DNA of 64,000 nt, taken from Mesorhabditis belari (lineage: Eukaryota; Nematoda; Chromadorea; Rhabditida; Rhabditidae). A program made the position numbers and the translations under genes. Of this stretch, positions 10,912 through 22,390 are shown in pieces (the stretch's first letter is position 1; each line of letters opens with the position of its first letter). A model generated the notes under the pieces. That model saw only the letters and a list, made by a program, of their open reading frames with translations. It was not told the origin of the DNA and did not search any database. The stretch covers positions 760,001-824,000 of the forward strand of contig CAUEEP010000742.1 of assembly GCA_958450365.1 (NCBI GenBank), in the 5' to 3' direction.

Positions 10912-13301
10912 CTACAATTCCGAGTGTCGAACTTTCCCCTCGATGTACGTCTCGAGTTTCTTCAACTTTCGACTCATCCGCTCGTGTTTTGCCTCCAATT
11001 CACCGTGCTCGAGATTCTAAGGAAAAAAAAAAAGTAAACATGATTTTCTGTAAATAAACGATTTTATAGCACACTCAATGCGTATTGCGTATTCACCGTA
11101 TTGCGTATTGCGTATTGCGTATTGCGTATTGCGTATTGCGTATTGCGTATTGCGTATTGCGTAGCACACTCAATGCGTATTCACCTAATTGGTGTACGAG
11201 AGTCGTTTTGTGATCTACCTATTCGCATCTCACAAACCTGCACTGTGGCTTTTCCTGTGTGCTCGGTGATCTCTCGAATAGCTTTCAATTCTTCCTAAAT
11301 TCTTGAACTTTTATCATAAAATTTTCTACTACTTTGTGAAAGTTGAGCTTTTTGATTTGTTGTTCGAAATGGAGGAGTTCTTGTTGGAGAATTTCTAAAT
11401 CGTGTGCGGTGAGATTGGCGTTGGCTTGTGCCTAGAAATTTGTATTCAATAATAAAATCAATAATAATAATCCTATTACCGTATTCCACAGTTTCTTCAC
11501 TTTTGTATCCTCAAACGGTGAATATTTCTCGTTTGTTACCCTCTGATGCACTTCCTCCAAATGGGTGGACATCTTTTTGTGCGCATCTTTTAGACGTTGA
11601 TTCTGGAAAGTTTTTGATTATCTTTAGTACTATCTTTTATTACTTTTTAACATTAGTATCGCTTTATTTAGAAACGAAAATTCTTTTCTTCTTTTTCTAT
11701 TCTAAAAATTCTAAAATTCCAGCTAAGCTTTGATCTTTGCGTCGCTACAGAATAATACAATAAATCCCCTACATAAAATAAATTATACAGTATGCCGAAA
11801 AGGACTACATATTCTAAAAATAAACATATTCAATCTTTTTTAGTTGAATATTTTATTTAAAATGAATACTCTCACTATTTTGGGATATTTTAATAAAACT
11901 AGGAACTAGGAAACTTCTGACTCATACCTTTTGATCGATGATCTCGTCTCGATCGAAATGAATCGAGTTCTCGTGTGGTACCTAAGAATAAGATTGTTAA
12001 ATTTGTTATCAACATTTGTAAGTAAGTAAATACTAATCAATATCTAGACGTTTTTAAAGTTGTTACCTTATTGAAGTCTTGCAATGCATCGTGATACTCG
12101 GCAATCTTTCTCTCTGCCTCTTTCAAATCACCGTGTAGGGCTGAAAACGCTTTTTTCCCCGATTTTATGTTTTTTTTTAAAAAAAATCGTCTTTTAAAAG
12201 AGACACTACTCGACAATAAACTATCGTAAATACTGTAATAGTACCCCACCACCCTCGTACAGTCGCGTAGTCGCAAAAGTTTTTTAGTACTTTCAAAAAA
12301 TGCGTCTTTGGTATCAAAAAATAGCTGAAATTTAGGGCTATTTTTTGATACCTAAGCCCGCATTGTAGCATAAACCAGTGTCGAGAAAAACTCGTTCAAA
12401 GCTAGACTACGCAACACTCCGCACCGTCATTATGGGGGTGGGGTACTATTACAGTATTTACGGTAATTACAATACCCGTTAATTCCTCTGGTCCAAACTT
12501 TGCTATGAGTGCCCCATCCCAAAGCTTTTGCAATTTCGGATCCGCGAACTTCTCCGCAGACAATACCAAATTTGAATTCGCCATCTCTTGCTCGTTTCGA
12601 AGCTTTCTTTTCTGCAAAAAATTTCAAATTTTACTTATTATACATCTTTTTTAAAACATACAGTGGCGGACAATTGTTAATTGAAGTTAATTGTCCGCCA
12701 CTGTATAAGCTTTGGGACAGAGTTATGTTGAAAATCTCTCGCCAAACAAAAACGACAACTTTTCGAAAACCTTGAACTCGTTTCTCAAAGCGGTCATTAG
12801 TTGACGATCGTTGGCTCTAAAATTTCTCTCTTTATCTTTTAAATGGTTACCATTTTGAACGCGTCCAACACTGAGGCTAACTCGTACTTTTCGAGGAGTG
12901 AACGAAGTTTGTCGTCGAGTTGAATGAAGTCTAAAGATTTGTTTCTTTAATTACATTTATCTATGACTCTATGAGTTTTCTCACCCTTTCGCACGTCATG
13001 TCCATCGCCATCTTTTGCTTTTGTGTCCATATAAAGCTTGTCGAATTTCTCGAGTTCTGTCTGAAACGGCGGTTCTTTCCTAATATCAGAAAAGGTGCTT
13101 TTCTAAGAGCACTTTTAAAAAAGTCTCTTTAAATTAAAACTAGAGCCTAAGCAAAAGTCGCACCTCGAATTTTCCCAATCTTTTCCTGTCATCGATCTTT
13201 TGCATAGCTTTCTCATAAATGTAACTCATTTTCTCGGCTCGAAATTTTGCTCCATCAGCGATACGAAAAAAAAAGAATAGTAATAAAAAAGAAAATAACA
13301 T
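10912..13301 (-). CDS. LRPAP1: LRPAP1 / RAP receptor-associated protein orthologue
   Basis: ER chaperone that binds LDL-receptor-family proteins and keeps ligands off during export. Eleven phase-consistent exons (minus): 13164-13301, 12985-13060, 12870-12930, 12771-12816, 12476-12611, 12067-12140, 11928-11981, 11480-11602, 11333-11431, 11238-11294, 10912-11016, giving 322 residues against 357 for the human precursor. The start gives a signal peptide (MLFSFLLLFFFFRIADG). Three RAP-type helical repeats are visible: KFRAEKMSYIYEKAM (about 19-33), ADPKLQKLWDGA (about 130) and DTKVKKLWNTAQANANLT (about 225-245), each aligning with the family pattern P-x-LxxLW. The chain ends in HSEL, a KDEL-type ER-retrieval signal (HNEL in vertebrates). 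Intron 5 carries MITE M1, intron 4 a short hairpin and intron 10 a gcgtatt minisatellite. Exon 3 needs its donor at 12869 to keep frame. Transcribed away from ehbp-1. Confidence 0.92.
11080..11164. repeat. Heptamer minisatellite in LRPAP1 intron 10
   Basis: About twelve copies of gcgtatt, preceded and followed by tagcacactcaatgcgtattc, itself duplicated. Lies wholly between the last two LRPAP1 exons. Confidence 0.9.
12222..12465. mobile_element. MITE family M1, copy 2, in LRPAP1 intron 5
   Basis: TIRs tatcgtaaatactgtaatag (left) and complement with tttacggta (right). Same internal organisation as 935-1206. It occupies most of the intron between the exons at 12476-12611 and 12067-12140 without touching splice sites. 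Confidence 0.88.
12659..12707. repeat. Short perfect hairpin in LRPAP1 intron 4
   Basis: tacagtggcggacaatt and its complement separated by a 14-base loop. It looks like a very small foldback insertion. Confidence 0.75.
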
Positions 13302-14085
13302 TTTGAAGAAATCTAGAAATCTAGAAAATTCTCTAAATCACAACCAAGAAAATCACAGCTATTTACGCCATCAAACCCGCGCCAGGTCCCGCTCGGATTC
13401 CCCCGACTACGGTACTTTTGAGCAACAAGTGAAGAGAGAAATTGATGCCGCTAAAATAATGGGTGTTGTCTCTTTTTCCTTTTTAACCTTACACTCATCC
13501 TTTTTTTTTCTCTTTTCTCCCCATTTTCCCCGTTGTTGATCGCGGTTCTGTTAGCGCTTTTTTTGGGAGAAAATTGGAAAAAAGAATTTCTCTCCCTGAC
13601 ACCCAAGACTCTTTCTGATGTGGCCCCAAGAATAACAACTGACTTTAGTAAGCAAAAAAAAAATTTTTGATGACAATTTTCTCATTCATTTTCAATGCAT
13701 TTGTTGCCTTAAACGCTAGTAAAATTTCCCCTTTATTAAGCATAAATTTGCATTTTACAAAATCCTATTGAGTTATTTAATTGAATATCGTGAGAATTGT
13801 GGAGAAATTAGCGGAAAGTTAGCAAATCTTTTTTAAATTTATGCAATTTTAAAAAATTTGGTTAAGGATTTTGCAACGATTTCGATTTCTTAGTCAATCT
13901 CTGTAAAATTATAATAAAATATTACAAGAATGACTAATAGAACAGTTGTAGCACAAAAATCGACTAAATTGACTACTTTTTCGTGAATTATCTTGCAAAA
14001 TCGTATTTTAAACGTTTTATCTCATTTTTCTTTGTTTGTCCTTACGTTTTAATTAAGTTTAATGTGTGTTTTTTTCGTTTCAGAG
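13302..14085. promoter_or_regulatory. Divergent promoter region LRPAP1 / ehbp-1
   Basis: About 780 bases between the start codons of two divergently transcribed genes. The ehbp-1 start lies two bases after a tttttcgtttcag acceptor (14071-14083), consistent with a trans-splice leader site or an upstream untranslated exon. No TATA-like element can be singled out. The open frame at 13303-13539 starts at a non-ATG codon and is probably fortuitous. Confidence 0.5.
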
Positions 14086-17000
14086 ATGTGGAAGCGCATA
14101 CAGCGGTCACACAAGAAACCCTCAAAGTTCAAGTTTACCATCGGACTACAGGTGAGATTTTAATAATTAGCTTTTTAAGATCTTTGATCCACAATTTTTG
14201 CTCTGGAAGTAACTACTTAGATATCAGGATCTAGTTTGTTTAAAATCTTGAAATAAGAATTTGTTTAGGAGCTTCAACTTGTTGCCACGCCCGAATGGCA
14301 CCCACATTTGATGACGGTTTCGTTTATGCACAGGTAAATTTTCAAGCTTTTTTTAAGGTTCTTTTATAGTTTGACTTGCTTAATTAGTTATTTCTTATCA
14401 TTTATATGTTTTCCTTCTAGACGACGAAAGATCTCGTCGGGTAAACGCCAATGGGAAACGTCCTACTCAAAGCCCGAGCAGTCAATCATCGTTTGGCCCG
14501 CACAAACACCGGTATGCAATTCTTAAATATTGAACATAAAATGTAGAAATGATAAAATGTGAAACTAGATTCATTTTGTCCTTTTTTAGGAGAACATTGA
14601 AATTCTAACAACGCTTTACAAAGGAGTCAACGATGAGCATTATGATGATAAGGTTTGTGTTTGTTTTTAGTTTAAGTTTTTGGTTTTATAAATGAAAAAC
14701 ACTTGTTTAATTTCTTTTCTTTAGGAGTGGACGATCGTGATCGAGAGTTTCACCCCGAAAGGAAAGAAGAAGCCGATCGCCGCCGTTCCTCTCAACATGC
14801 GTCTTTTCGTTAACGAGACGCCCGATCAGAAGTCACATATGAAGGTGAATATTCGGATCTACCAAAGTCATTATTGAAAGGACATGGTGATATTGGATGT
14901 TCTGCGTAAAATACCTAAAAGAATAAACAAGAAAAGATTTCAAAGAAAGGTGCATAGGTAATTCTCAAATTTAGCTCAAAATGCGCCCACTTGTGCCCAA
15001 TCTACAGTCGGCGATCATTGTTCTCGTGCTTTCAAGTCAATTTTTGAGTGAAGGAAGGTTGGTTGGGTTTAAATTTTTCAACCAAACATAACTCACTCGT
15101 GCAGATTAAAAAAATTCTTTAGGCGTGATGATTCTTCGCAAGCTTCCACATTGACAAGGGATTTGCTGCCAATAGAAGTTGATATTCATGATGCAAAGGC
15201 GGTGTCAAGCGAAGGTATTAAAAATGGCACTTTATCTAATAGTAAAATATGTTACTTTTAGGTCCAGCATCACCTGTTCGCCCGTCTTGGCGTGAAGCTC
15301 CAGGTCGATCGTTGACCACGACACCCGATCCGATTGCCAATGCAAAGAGGAAGAGCACTGAGCTGGTGTTTGAGGTGGCTACAATTGCCTGACTAAACCT
15401 TAAATCATATCTTTAGGGGTCTAAAGCTAAAGTCAGACTCTAGGGATAATTCATGATGGCAGATTAATGATTCATGTGTTTAGGTTGACGATAAATCTCG
15501 ACCGGTTCTCGTTTCATCACCGCCACTTCGACATGGGTTGGGTCGGGCATCGACAAGGTGGGAATGCTTTTTAGAGTTGACTTACCCACCGAAATTGTTC
15601 TAGAACTCCATCTCGTGCTCCATCACAGCCACCACCCGAGAAGATTGAAGGGGAAACATTACTGGCTTGGGCACAACGGGTCACAAAGGACTATCAAGGA
15701 GTCAAAGTGCAGGATTTTACGTAAGTCTTTGGTTTTGTTAGATACAAAAATAGAATTACTTTAACGATTAAAATTTTATTATGTGGACCTTTAATTGTTT
15801 CCTTTAGAAAATCGTGGCGATCGGGAGTGACCCTCTGCGCTCTCATTCACGCATATCGACCGGATTTGATCGGGGATTTTGATGCGCTCGACTTCTCAGA
15901 TACGTTAAGTGGAAGAAAGTCAAATGTGACAAAGGTAAGTCACGTAGATTAGTTCTGCCTACAAGTTTTTGTTTCAGGCTCTTCTCAGCGCTCATGCAAT
16001 GGGCTTGACAAATTTGCCCGATGAATATGACATTTTGACGCCCGATGAGAAGGATGTACGCTTGCTACTGGAGAAATTAAGGTTAGTGGTACAGTAATTT
16101 TTCAACTTTTTCTCATTATGCGTTTCAGAGGAGTCTTTGAGGGATCTCTTGATGGCGCAAACTTGGCGAGTGGTTCAGATTATCGCCTTTCAACAATTTA
16201 CGGATTTTCTGAATCGGAAAAGAAGGTAAGCATCTGTACATTTATCATAAAATGCTTTCTGTTTAGATGATGCAAGAATTGGAAGAGATGAAAAGTGTGA
16301 TCGATGATGAATACTCTACAGAAAAGGTAAAACCGTGTTACTGACCATAACAAATTTTTGCTTATTGTTAGGCACCAAAGAATGAATCCAAATTCTCGGC
16401 ACAGCCACCGCTAACTACTCAACACAATTCGAGGAAAGGATCTGCTCATAATGGACATCAAGAAAAGTGGGCAGCTTTAATTTGTATGAATATGAAGAGA
16501 ATTATAGTGGGAACGATGTGGTTGATTTGGCAAGCCGATATTCAGAATCATTAGCATCTCCATCAATGAAGGTAGAGTTGTTTTCTTAAGCCCGAGGCTA
16601 TCGCTTTGAAACTTTGGGCAAATAAAAAGGTTAATGTTTCAGGGACGAGCTGCTAGTCCAGCTCGCCGCGAGGTTCTGCAAGAAAAAGCACGGAAGATGC
16701 TCAACAATCCAGCACCATTTTTGACTCAAAACCAGGTAAGTTTGCTCTTCAATTGCAGTCTTGACTTATTTAATAAATACAAATCTTTGTTTAAGGTCCC
16801 AGCCAGCACAGAAGTTCGCGAACGGGCACGACATATCATTGATGAGGCTGTTCAGAACGGTGCCACGCACAGGATACAACCAGATGGTAAATTTGTAAAC
16901 ATTGTTTTGTAGTTTTTCTCTCAATGCATGCTCAAACTGAACTGTTCTTGAGCCTTGTTGTGTAGTGAGACAAATTTTCAATCACAGACATTATAGTTGT

Positions 17001-19338
17001 CTGATTAGTTGTACCTATTCGAGTTCTAAATCGTATTAGCTTTAAAGCAACTTCAAGTTAGTTCTGCCTATAGTTTTGTGTTGCTATATAGGCTCGATGG
17101 TGTCCGATTTTCGTCGAAGCGAATCGATTCAATCAAACGGAAGTCGTTTGGGATCAAACACGGATTTGAGGAGAGTAGGTGCGTGCTTTTGTGTGGTAGT
17201 TTCATAAACCAGCTGCTTGTCAAGCTATATACAATCTTTCTTTTTCATTGTCAATAACCCTATGTTGTCGTTTTCTTTTTTGTAGGGGCTGTGCCGTTAA
17301 ATGTGACAATTCGTAGCTTCCGCAAGCAGGATCCATCGCCGGTGTTGCCGAGAAAAGATTGTACGTGTTGTGGTGGTTATTTAGTTCCTCAATTTCACTA
17401 CGTCTATCAAATTTATTATTATTTCAACAATTGAACATCTAACTTTTCAGATACTTTATGATTCATTTAGATGGAACTCCAATCATTCCGCCAATGGGCC
17501 GGACCACGCAAAATCTTGTGGAGCGGGTACGCGTTTCTTTTTTGCCTTAAAACTTATTTGCCCTAACGGTTATTCATTTTTTATCAACGGGTTTGCTTTC
17601 CAAGCTTTCAACAACAAATCGTTGCCTTTCTTTCCAAAGCAATCCACACCCATTCGTGGTAGAGAAATTAGCACTTTTGTTAAGCCGTAGTGTTGTTGTT
17701 CAGAGTAGTGAAAATGTGACCCCAACTTTGAATGGCCGCACGTCGGTTGAATCGACACCGAGGTCGACTTTTGACCGGGTACGCCGCTTCGGGAGCATGA
17801 GAGGATCGGAGTTGAGAGATTCGATCAGTCAACTCTTTAATCAATACGGGGTAATTTGGCATGGTATTGCAAGGGCATTTTTCTTGGTGTCAACGCACAT
17901 TTGTTTCGTGGAGGTTTATCAGCACAATTGCACGATGATTGGGATTTTCGTAAAGGATTCTTTATTGGGTGGCAAGCATGTGATTGTCAATATTTATCTA
18001 TGTAAACGATCAAAGTGTTTTTTGGATAGTGTTATTTATCAGATGCACGTGATTCAGTGAAATATTCTTTGCATCATTCTCGATAACACATCACAATTTC
18101 ATCTTGTCCCGAAAATATCTGTCAGCACATTTTGCAATCAGTTCGAAGCTAGCTACATTCAAATTTTAGTTCTCCGAAACGCCGGCGCCGAGTGGCTCCA
18201 ATGATTGTGAGTCAAATTTATTTTCTTGCTGATTTTCATTTTCTTTTTAGACACTTTTTCAACACCGACTCGAACAAAGATCACTTCAAAATGGGAGGTT
18301 TGTATGAACTTTTATTTGTGTAATTATTTGCTTTTTAGAATGATGTCGCTGACCCACAATCGACGGCTCGTGAACTGGTGGAGATTACCGGGAAAATGAA
18401 GGACCTTGATGCGCAGGCTGAACAAATCAGGACAAAGATGGGAGAACCAGGTAGCGCTTTGGGCTTTTTGATTCATCTACTCAAAGCCTCATTAATTCAT
18501 TTTATTTTAAAATCTTAGGCATTGGTGACGATGAAGAGCCGATGTTGGTGGAGACGCTGCAGTTTTGTAACATTGAAAAGGTTTGTTTGTTGTTTAACCC
18601 TTGCTTTAGGAGCAAATTTTTAGGATCGACTCGTCAACAAGCAAGAGTACTACAATATCATTGAGAAGATTCGCAATACGATAATGGAGATACAAGATCT
18701 GCAAGGGGAATTGGGACAACGAGATGACGGAGGTTAGTTGTTTGGAAGATTAAACTATCCGGTAGACAAATCGACTGTTTAAGGCAGTGTGTTAAGATCT
18801 GAGATAGCTGGGCTGACTAATTTGAGAGTAATAAACGTTGATCATTTTGCTGCTGATTTGATTACTTTGCTTTAGGCCATTACCGGACTGCCGAAGAGAA
18901 AGAACACACGGATCAACTGATGCAACAGCTCATTGAGGCTCTTTCAAGGAAGAACAACTTGATCTTAAAAGTGATGGACCACGAAGAGATGATGTGAGTA
19001 GTGTTAAACAAGCTGATATTTATACATCAAGCAAAGTTGACGTTGAATCTTTAGTGAAGAGCGCGCTGAATTGCTGCGTGGGGAGGCGGCTCGCAACTCG
19101 TCGACACTGATTCGAAGGAATCCGCCTGAAGGGTAGATTTTTGAAGAGTTTTGTATGTAAAGTTTAGTTCACGCTTTAAAATTAACAAAACTTTCGAATT
19201 TTTTTCAAAGTTTTACCTAGCAAACTACCGTTTTAGTCCTTATATTCATATGGATTTTTCAGATCATCAGGATCATCTCAACGAGGCGCCCCGCAATACT
19301 CATCACTGCGCAATTTCGCCTCCAGTTGGCTGTCGTAG
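14086..19338 (+). CDS. ehbp-1: EHBP-1, EH-domain-binding protein 1 orthologue
   Basis: Links Rab-family GTPases, EHD proteins and actin during endocytic recycling. Twenty-nine exons: 14086-14151, 14269-14333, 14421-14511, 14590-14652, 14725-14844, 14975-15057, 15123-15214, 15262-15374, 15484-15557, 15604-15720, 15808-15934, 15978-16081, 16129-16225, 16267-16326, 16372-16571, 16643-16735, 16796-16886, 17092-17178, 17286-17360, 17471-17526, 17704-17850, 18170-18206, 18251-18297, 18339-18450, 18519-18580, 18624-18732, 18876-18993, 19055-19132, 19263-19338. About 886 residues. NT-C2 domain at 1-165 (MWKRIQRSHKKPSKFKF, then SIIVWPAQTPENIEI, DDKEWTIVIE); calponin-homology domain at about 263-375 (LLAWAQRVTKDYQGVKVQDF, SWRSGVTLCALIHAYRPDLI); paired RERAR-type helices near 495-545; C-terminal bMERB coiled coil at about 705-865 (LVNKKEYYNIIEKIRN). 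The exon at 16372-16571 lacks one base for a continuous frame (see findings). All other phases close exactly. Confidence 0.93.
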
Positions 19339-20035
19339 ATAATTTTAATCTTTTTTTCAAGTCCACAGAACTCTTTCATTTCTCGATTTGTATATAAAAT
19401 TGGTGTCTTTTATGTTTCTTCTGGTTCCCCTTGCCTTTCTTGCCTGAAATTGAACGCTTCTCGTGATATGATTGTCTTTTTTGGTGTGGCGCTTTTGTGC
19501 AGACAAACTTGCTTTTCACAGTCTAAAAATACTACAAGTATTTTGGTGCACCCAATGACTTCATTTATTTGTACATTTGCCGCCTCTTTGTGTCTTTTTG
19601 CTGCCATAATCAAAACCGCGCGATTTTTACACCAGTGCTACGTGAGCTTCTTGCTTTTGTTTTTCTGTTTGTTTTTAAGAGAATTCCCCTCAGTTCAAGG
19701 CCCATTTTTGTGCAACGTATCGTTTTCCTTTTTTTGGCCCAGTTAATTTCTTTTTTTGAGATTGTTATTGTAGTCTCTCTCGCTTCCGAGAAGTTCTAGA
19801 TTGATTAGGTTCTCTATTTTGTGTTGACCATTAACCCCGTTTGTTCTTCTTTTTCATTTGATTTGTTTCATTTCTAGTCACAGCAAGTTATCTTCTTTTA
19901 TCTTCTTTTACAATTAAGCCGAAGATTTACAAAGATCTGTTATAGGAAAGTGTTTTCACAGAATAAAGTTTACATTTTTTTTTTGGCAGGTTTTACAATG
20001 AAATTTTTTAAACTGCAAATCTGAAATGGAATAAA
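19339..20035 (+). terminator. ehbp-1 3' untranslated region
   Basis: AT- and T-rich sequence after the TAG at 19336-19338, with AATAAA hexamers at 19962-19967 and 20030-20035. Which is used cannot be decided from sequence. The open frames within it (19410-19799) have no domain. Confidence 0.5.
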
Positions 20036-22390
20036 GTGTAATAGAAGTTTGGTATCTTTGGTAAGTTTTATTGCATAAATTTAGCTTGATCAAGGGCAAA
20101 ATGTAGTTCTTAACAGTTTAAGAAATGGAAAATGAGAATTATTTCGGGGTGGAGAATTGGTGTAGGATAAAGTGATAGTACACATCTTTATGCCAAAGAT
20201 CCTAAACTTTTTTTTTCGGAAAGTTTGTTTCAGAAGATGCCAGAAGTTTCTTGTCTCAAGTAGGGGATCAACTTTTCAAGTGTCGCACTCGGTTTCACGA
20301 ATAGGAAACTGGGAGCTCTCGGTGCTGTAAAATGCGTAAAAAAAAAAGCTACACACATTCAATCAATTTCGGGAATTTTCTTTACTAGAGCTTTTAATTT
20401 TAATTATTCCATTGCTTAATTCAAGGTGTTGACTCCAGGGTTTCATTGTCGTTAGTAGTTAGAACTGTGATACCGAAACAGTACCACAGTTCGGTACTGT
20501 GGTAAACAACAGTAAAGTAAACATCCTATTAAAATATCAAAACCCCTTTCAAAATGTAAATTCTCTCTCTCTCTCTCTCTCAAGTAATCCGAGGGGACAA
20601 TCTTTGGCGATGAGGGGCGGCGGTGGTGCTGTTGTGTGTGTGTGCCGGGGGAATTTCTCCCGTGCTTTTACATCTCCAACCAATTAGCCAAATGTGCGGT
20701 GGGAGAGAGGCGGGCATGATCTTGGTGCTCATCGCGTGAAGGAGGAAGTGGGGCGGGGCCTTGCTTTCCCCCTTGGTCTGGCTTTGCCTTGGTCTCGTCC
20801 ATCCAGGGGAAACGGGCACACACCGGGTTGCCGCCTCGTGCCCCGGAATCCGACATCGATCCCCTGACACAAAAAAAAGAGAAAAGCGGCTGGGTGCCGG
20901 CTCTGGCTTCTCCCCTCCCTCTTCACCTCCTTTTTTGGCAGAAGCCCCATCGCATTTCTCTCGCTGAATTCTCTTTTTCGATGCATTTCACTTCTGCCAC
21001 CTCTACACATTTTTCTCCACTTCTTCTCACTTCTCATTCTTTCTGTTTTCGAAAATCTCTCCTGTTTTTCTCGTTCTCTACTCCCATCCTCTATTCAATC
21101 ATCTGCCAACAATTTTGATGATTCTCGAAGCTTCCCTTTCTCGTTCTTCTCACTCCAATCAACTCTCCAAATTTTTGATTCCTTCTTTTCTACTTCTTTT
21201 CTACTTCTTTTCTCTAAATCTTTTGCTCAACTCTTTCTCAAACTTCTTTTCAAAATCAACTCTCCAATTTCTTTGCGAACTTCTCTCCAAACTTCTCTCC
21301 AAACTTCAGCTTTGTCTCGCTTGGCTACAATTTTCTCATCTGCTTCTTTGCTGAATTTCTTTTCTCTCCTTTACTTCTTCGAAATTCAACTCTCCATCCA
21401 CATCTCCTCCTCCTCCTCCACCTCCAACCAACGAATTGTCACTTCTCTTCCATTGTCACCCAACCGCTTTATCTCTAAATTCTTGCAAAATTCTCCCCTC
21501 TTCCGAAAAGCTCGAGCTCCTCAGAAACTTTTCTGTTTCTTTACCACTCTCCAATCTCTGCATTTCAATCTTTTTTTCAACGTTTTTCTTCTTTTTCAAT
21601 GCCAACTCTCACTCTTTAACTTTCGACCCGTCAAAATTGCCCAATTCCCCAATTTCCCCCTCCAAAAATCCACCTGCATCCCTCTTGCTAATCGTTTACA
21701 TCACTATTTCACGAGTTTTTTTTCACTACATGATTTTACATTCACCATCTTTTCTCTTCCTGCACAACATTCCCCTTAAATCTTTCCACATTCCATTTTG
21801 AGCTCTTTTTATCTTTCCCATTCTCGACTTTCCCCCAAATTCTCCAATTTTCTCATTTCCCCTCCTGTCCCTTCCCTTGAAATCTCTCCTTTTCACTAAC
21901 GGTCTTCATATCCGGCTCTTTTTTTACATTTTCTTTTTACCTATTAACCACAGTTCTGTTTTTTTAACCGACATTCTATAATCGACATCGACTTTAATCG
22001 ACATTCTATAACAATCAACTCTTACTTTTTGATGACTTTTACCACTTTACTTTCAAAGTTTACCTTGATCTTGCTTGGGCCTAAGCCTGAGGTCTGATCT
22101 GACACTCCTCAACTCACGTCCATTTCAATTCCGAAACAAGTTCTTGTTGAACAAAATTTAATGCCATAATTTTATACATTTGCTTTAGTCTATTTTGTTG
22201 TTTGTTTGTTGAGAATCTTTGTATAGTGCAATTACTTCTTTTAAAACATTACTTTTGTATTTCTATCCGACTTTCATCCACATTTATACTTATTTTTTTT
22301 TCAGTAGCAGCAGCAGTATGGAGGAGAGATGAAGTGGAAATAAGCAAGAGCGTTTTTGCCCTATTGAAACTCGTAATTAATTCCATCCAG
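20036..22390. promoter_or_regulatory. ehbp-1 to rgef-1 intergenic and rgef-1 5' region
   Basis: Contains a (CT)n run near 20564-20581, a small inverted repeat ccgaaacagtaccacagttcggtactgtgg at 20474-20503 (arms only partly paired) and a strongly pyrimidine-rich plus strand from about 20880 to 21900. Long open frames in the latter (Ser/Phe/Leu-rich) reflect the bias, not coding. Acceptor-like sites at 22297-22304 (tttttcag) and before the ATG at 22391 suggest that rgef-1 has an upstream untranslated exon or is trans-spliced. Confidence 0.45.

Noticed and set aside
13303..13539. 78-codon open frame between LRPAP1 and ehbp-1
   Set aside because: Begins with TTG, overlaps the LRPAP1 start region on the opposite strand, and its downstream part is low complexity. 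The ehbp-1 start at 14086 matches the family N-terminus, so this exon is not needed.
16736..16912. Continuous open frame across the ehbp-1 intron at 16736-16795
   Set aside because: The frame is open, but the flanking sites gtaagt and tttaag, and the similarity pattern (QNQ joined to VPAST), support an intron; retention would insert a hydrophobic segment not expected in the family.
20499..21801. Several open frames of 60-168 codons upstream of rgef-1
   Set aside because: Caused by pyrimidine bias; Ser/Phe/Leu-rich low-complexity products on plus and complementary frames on minus, no conserved motif.
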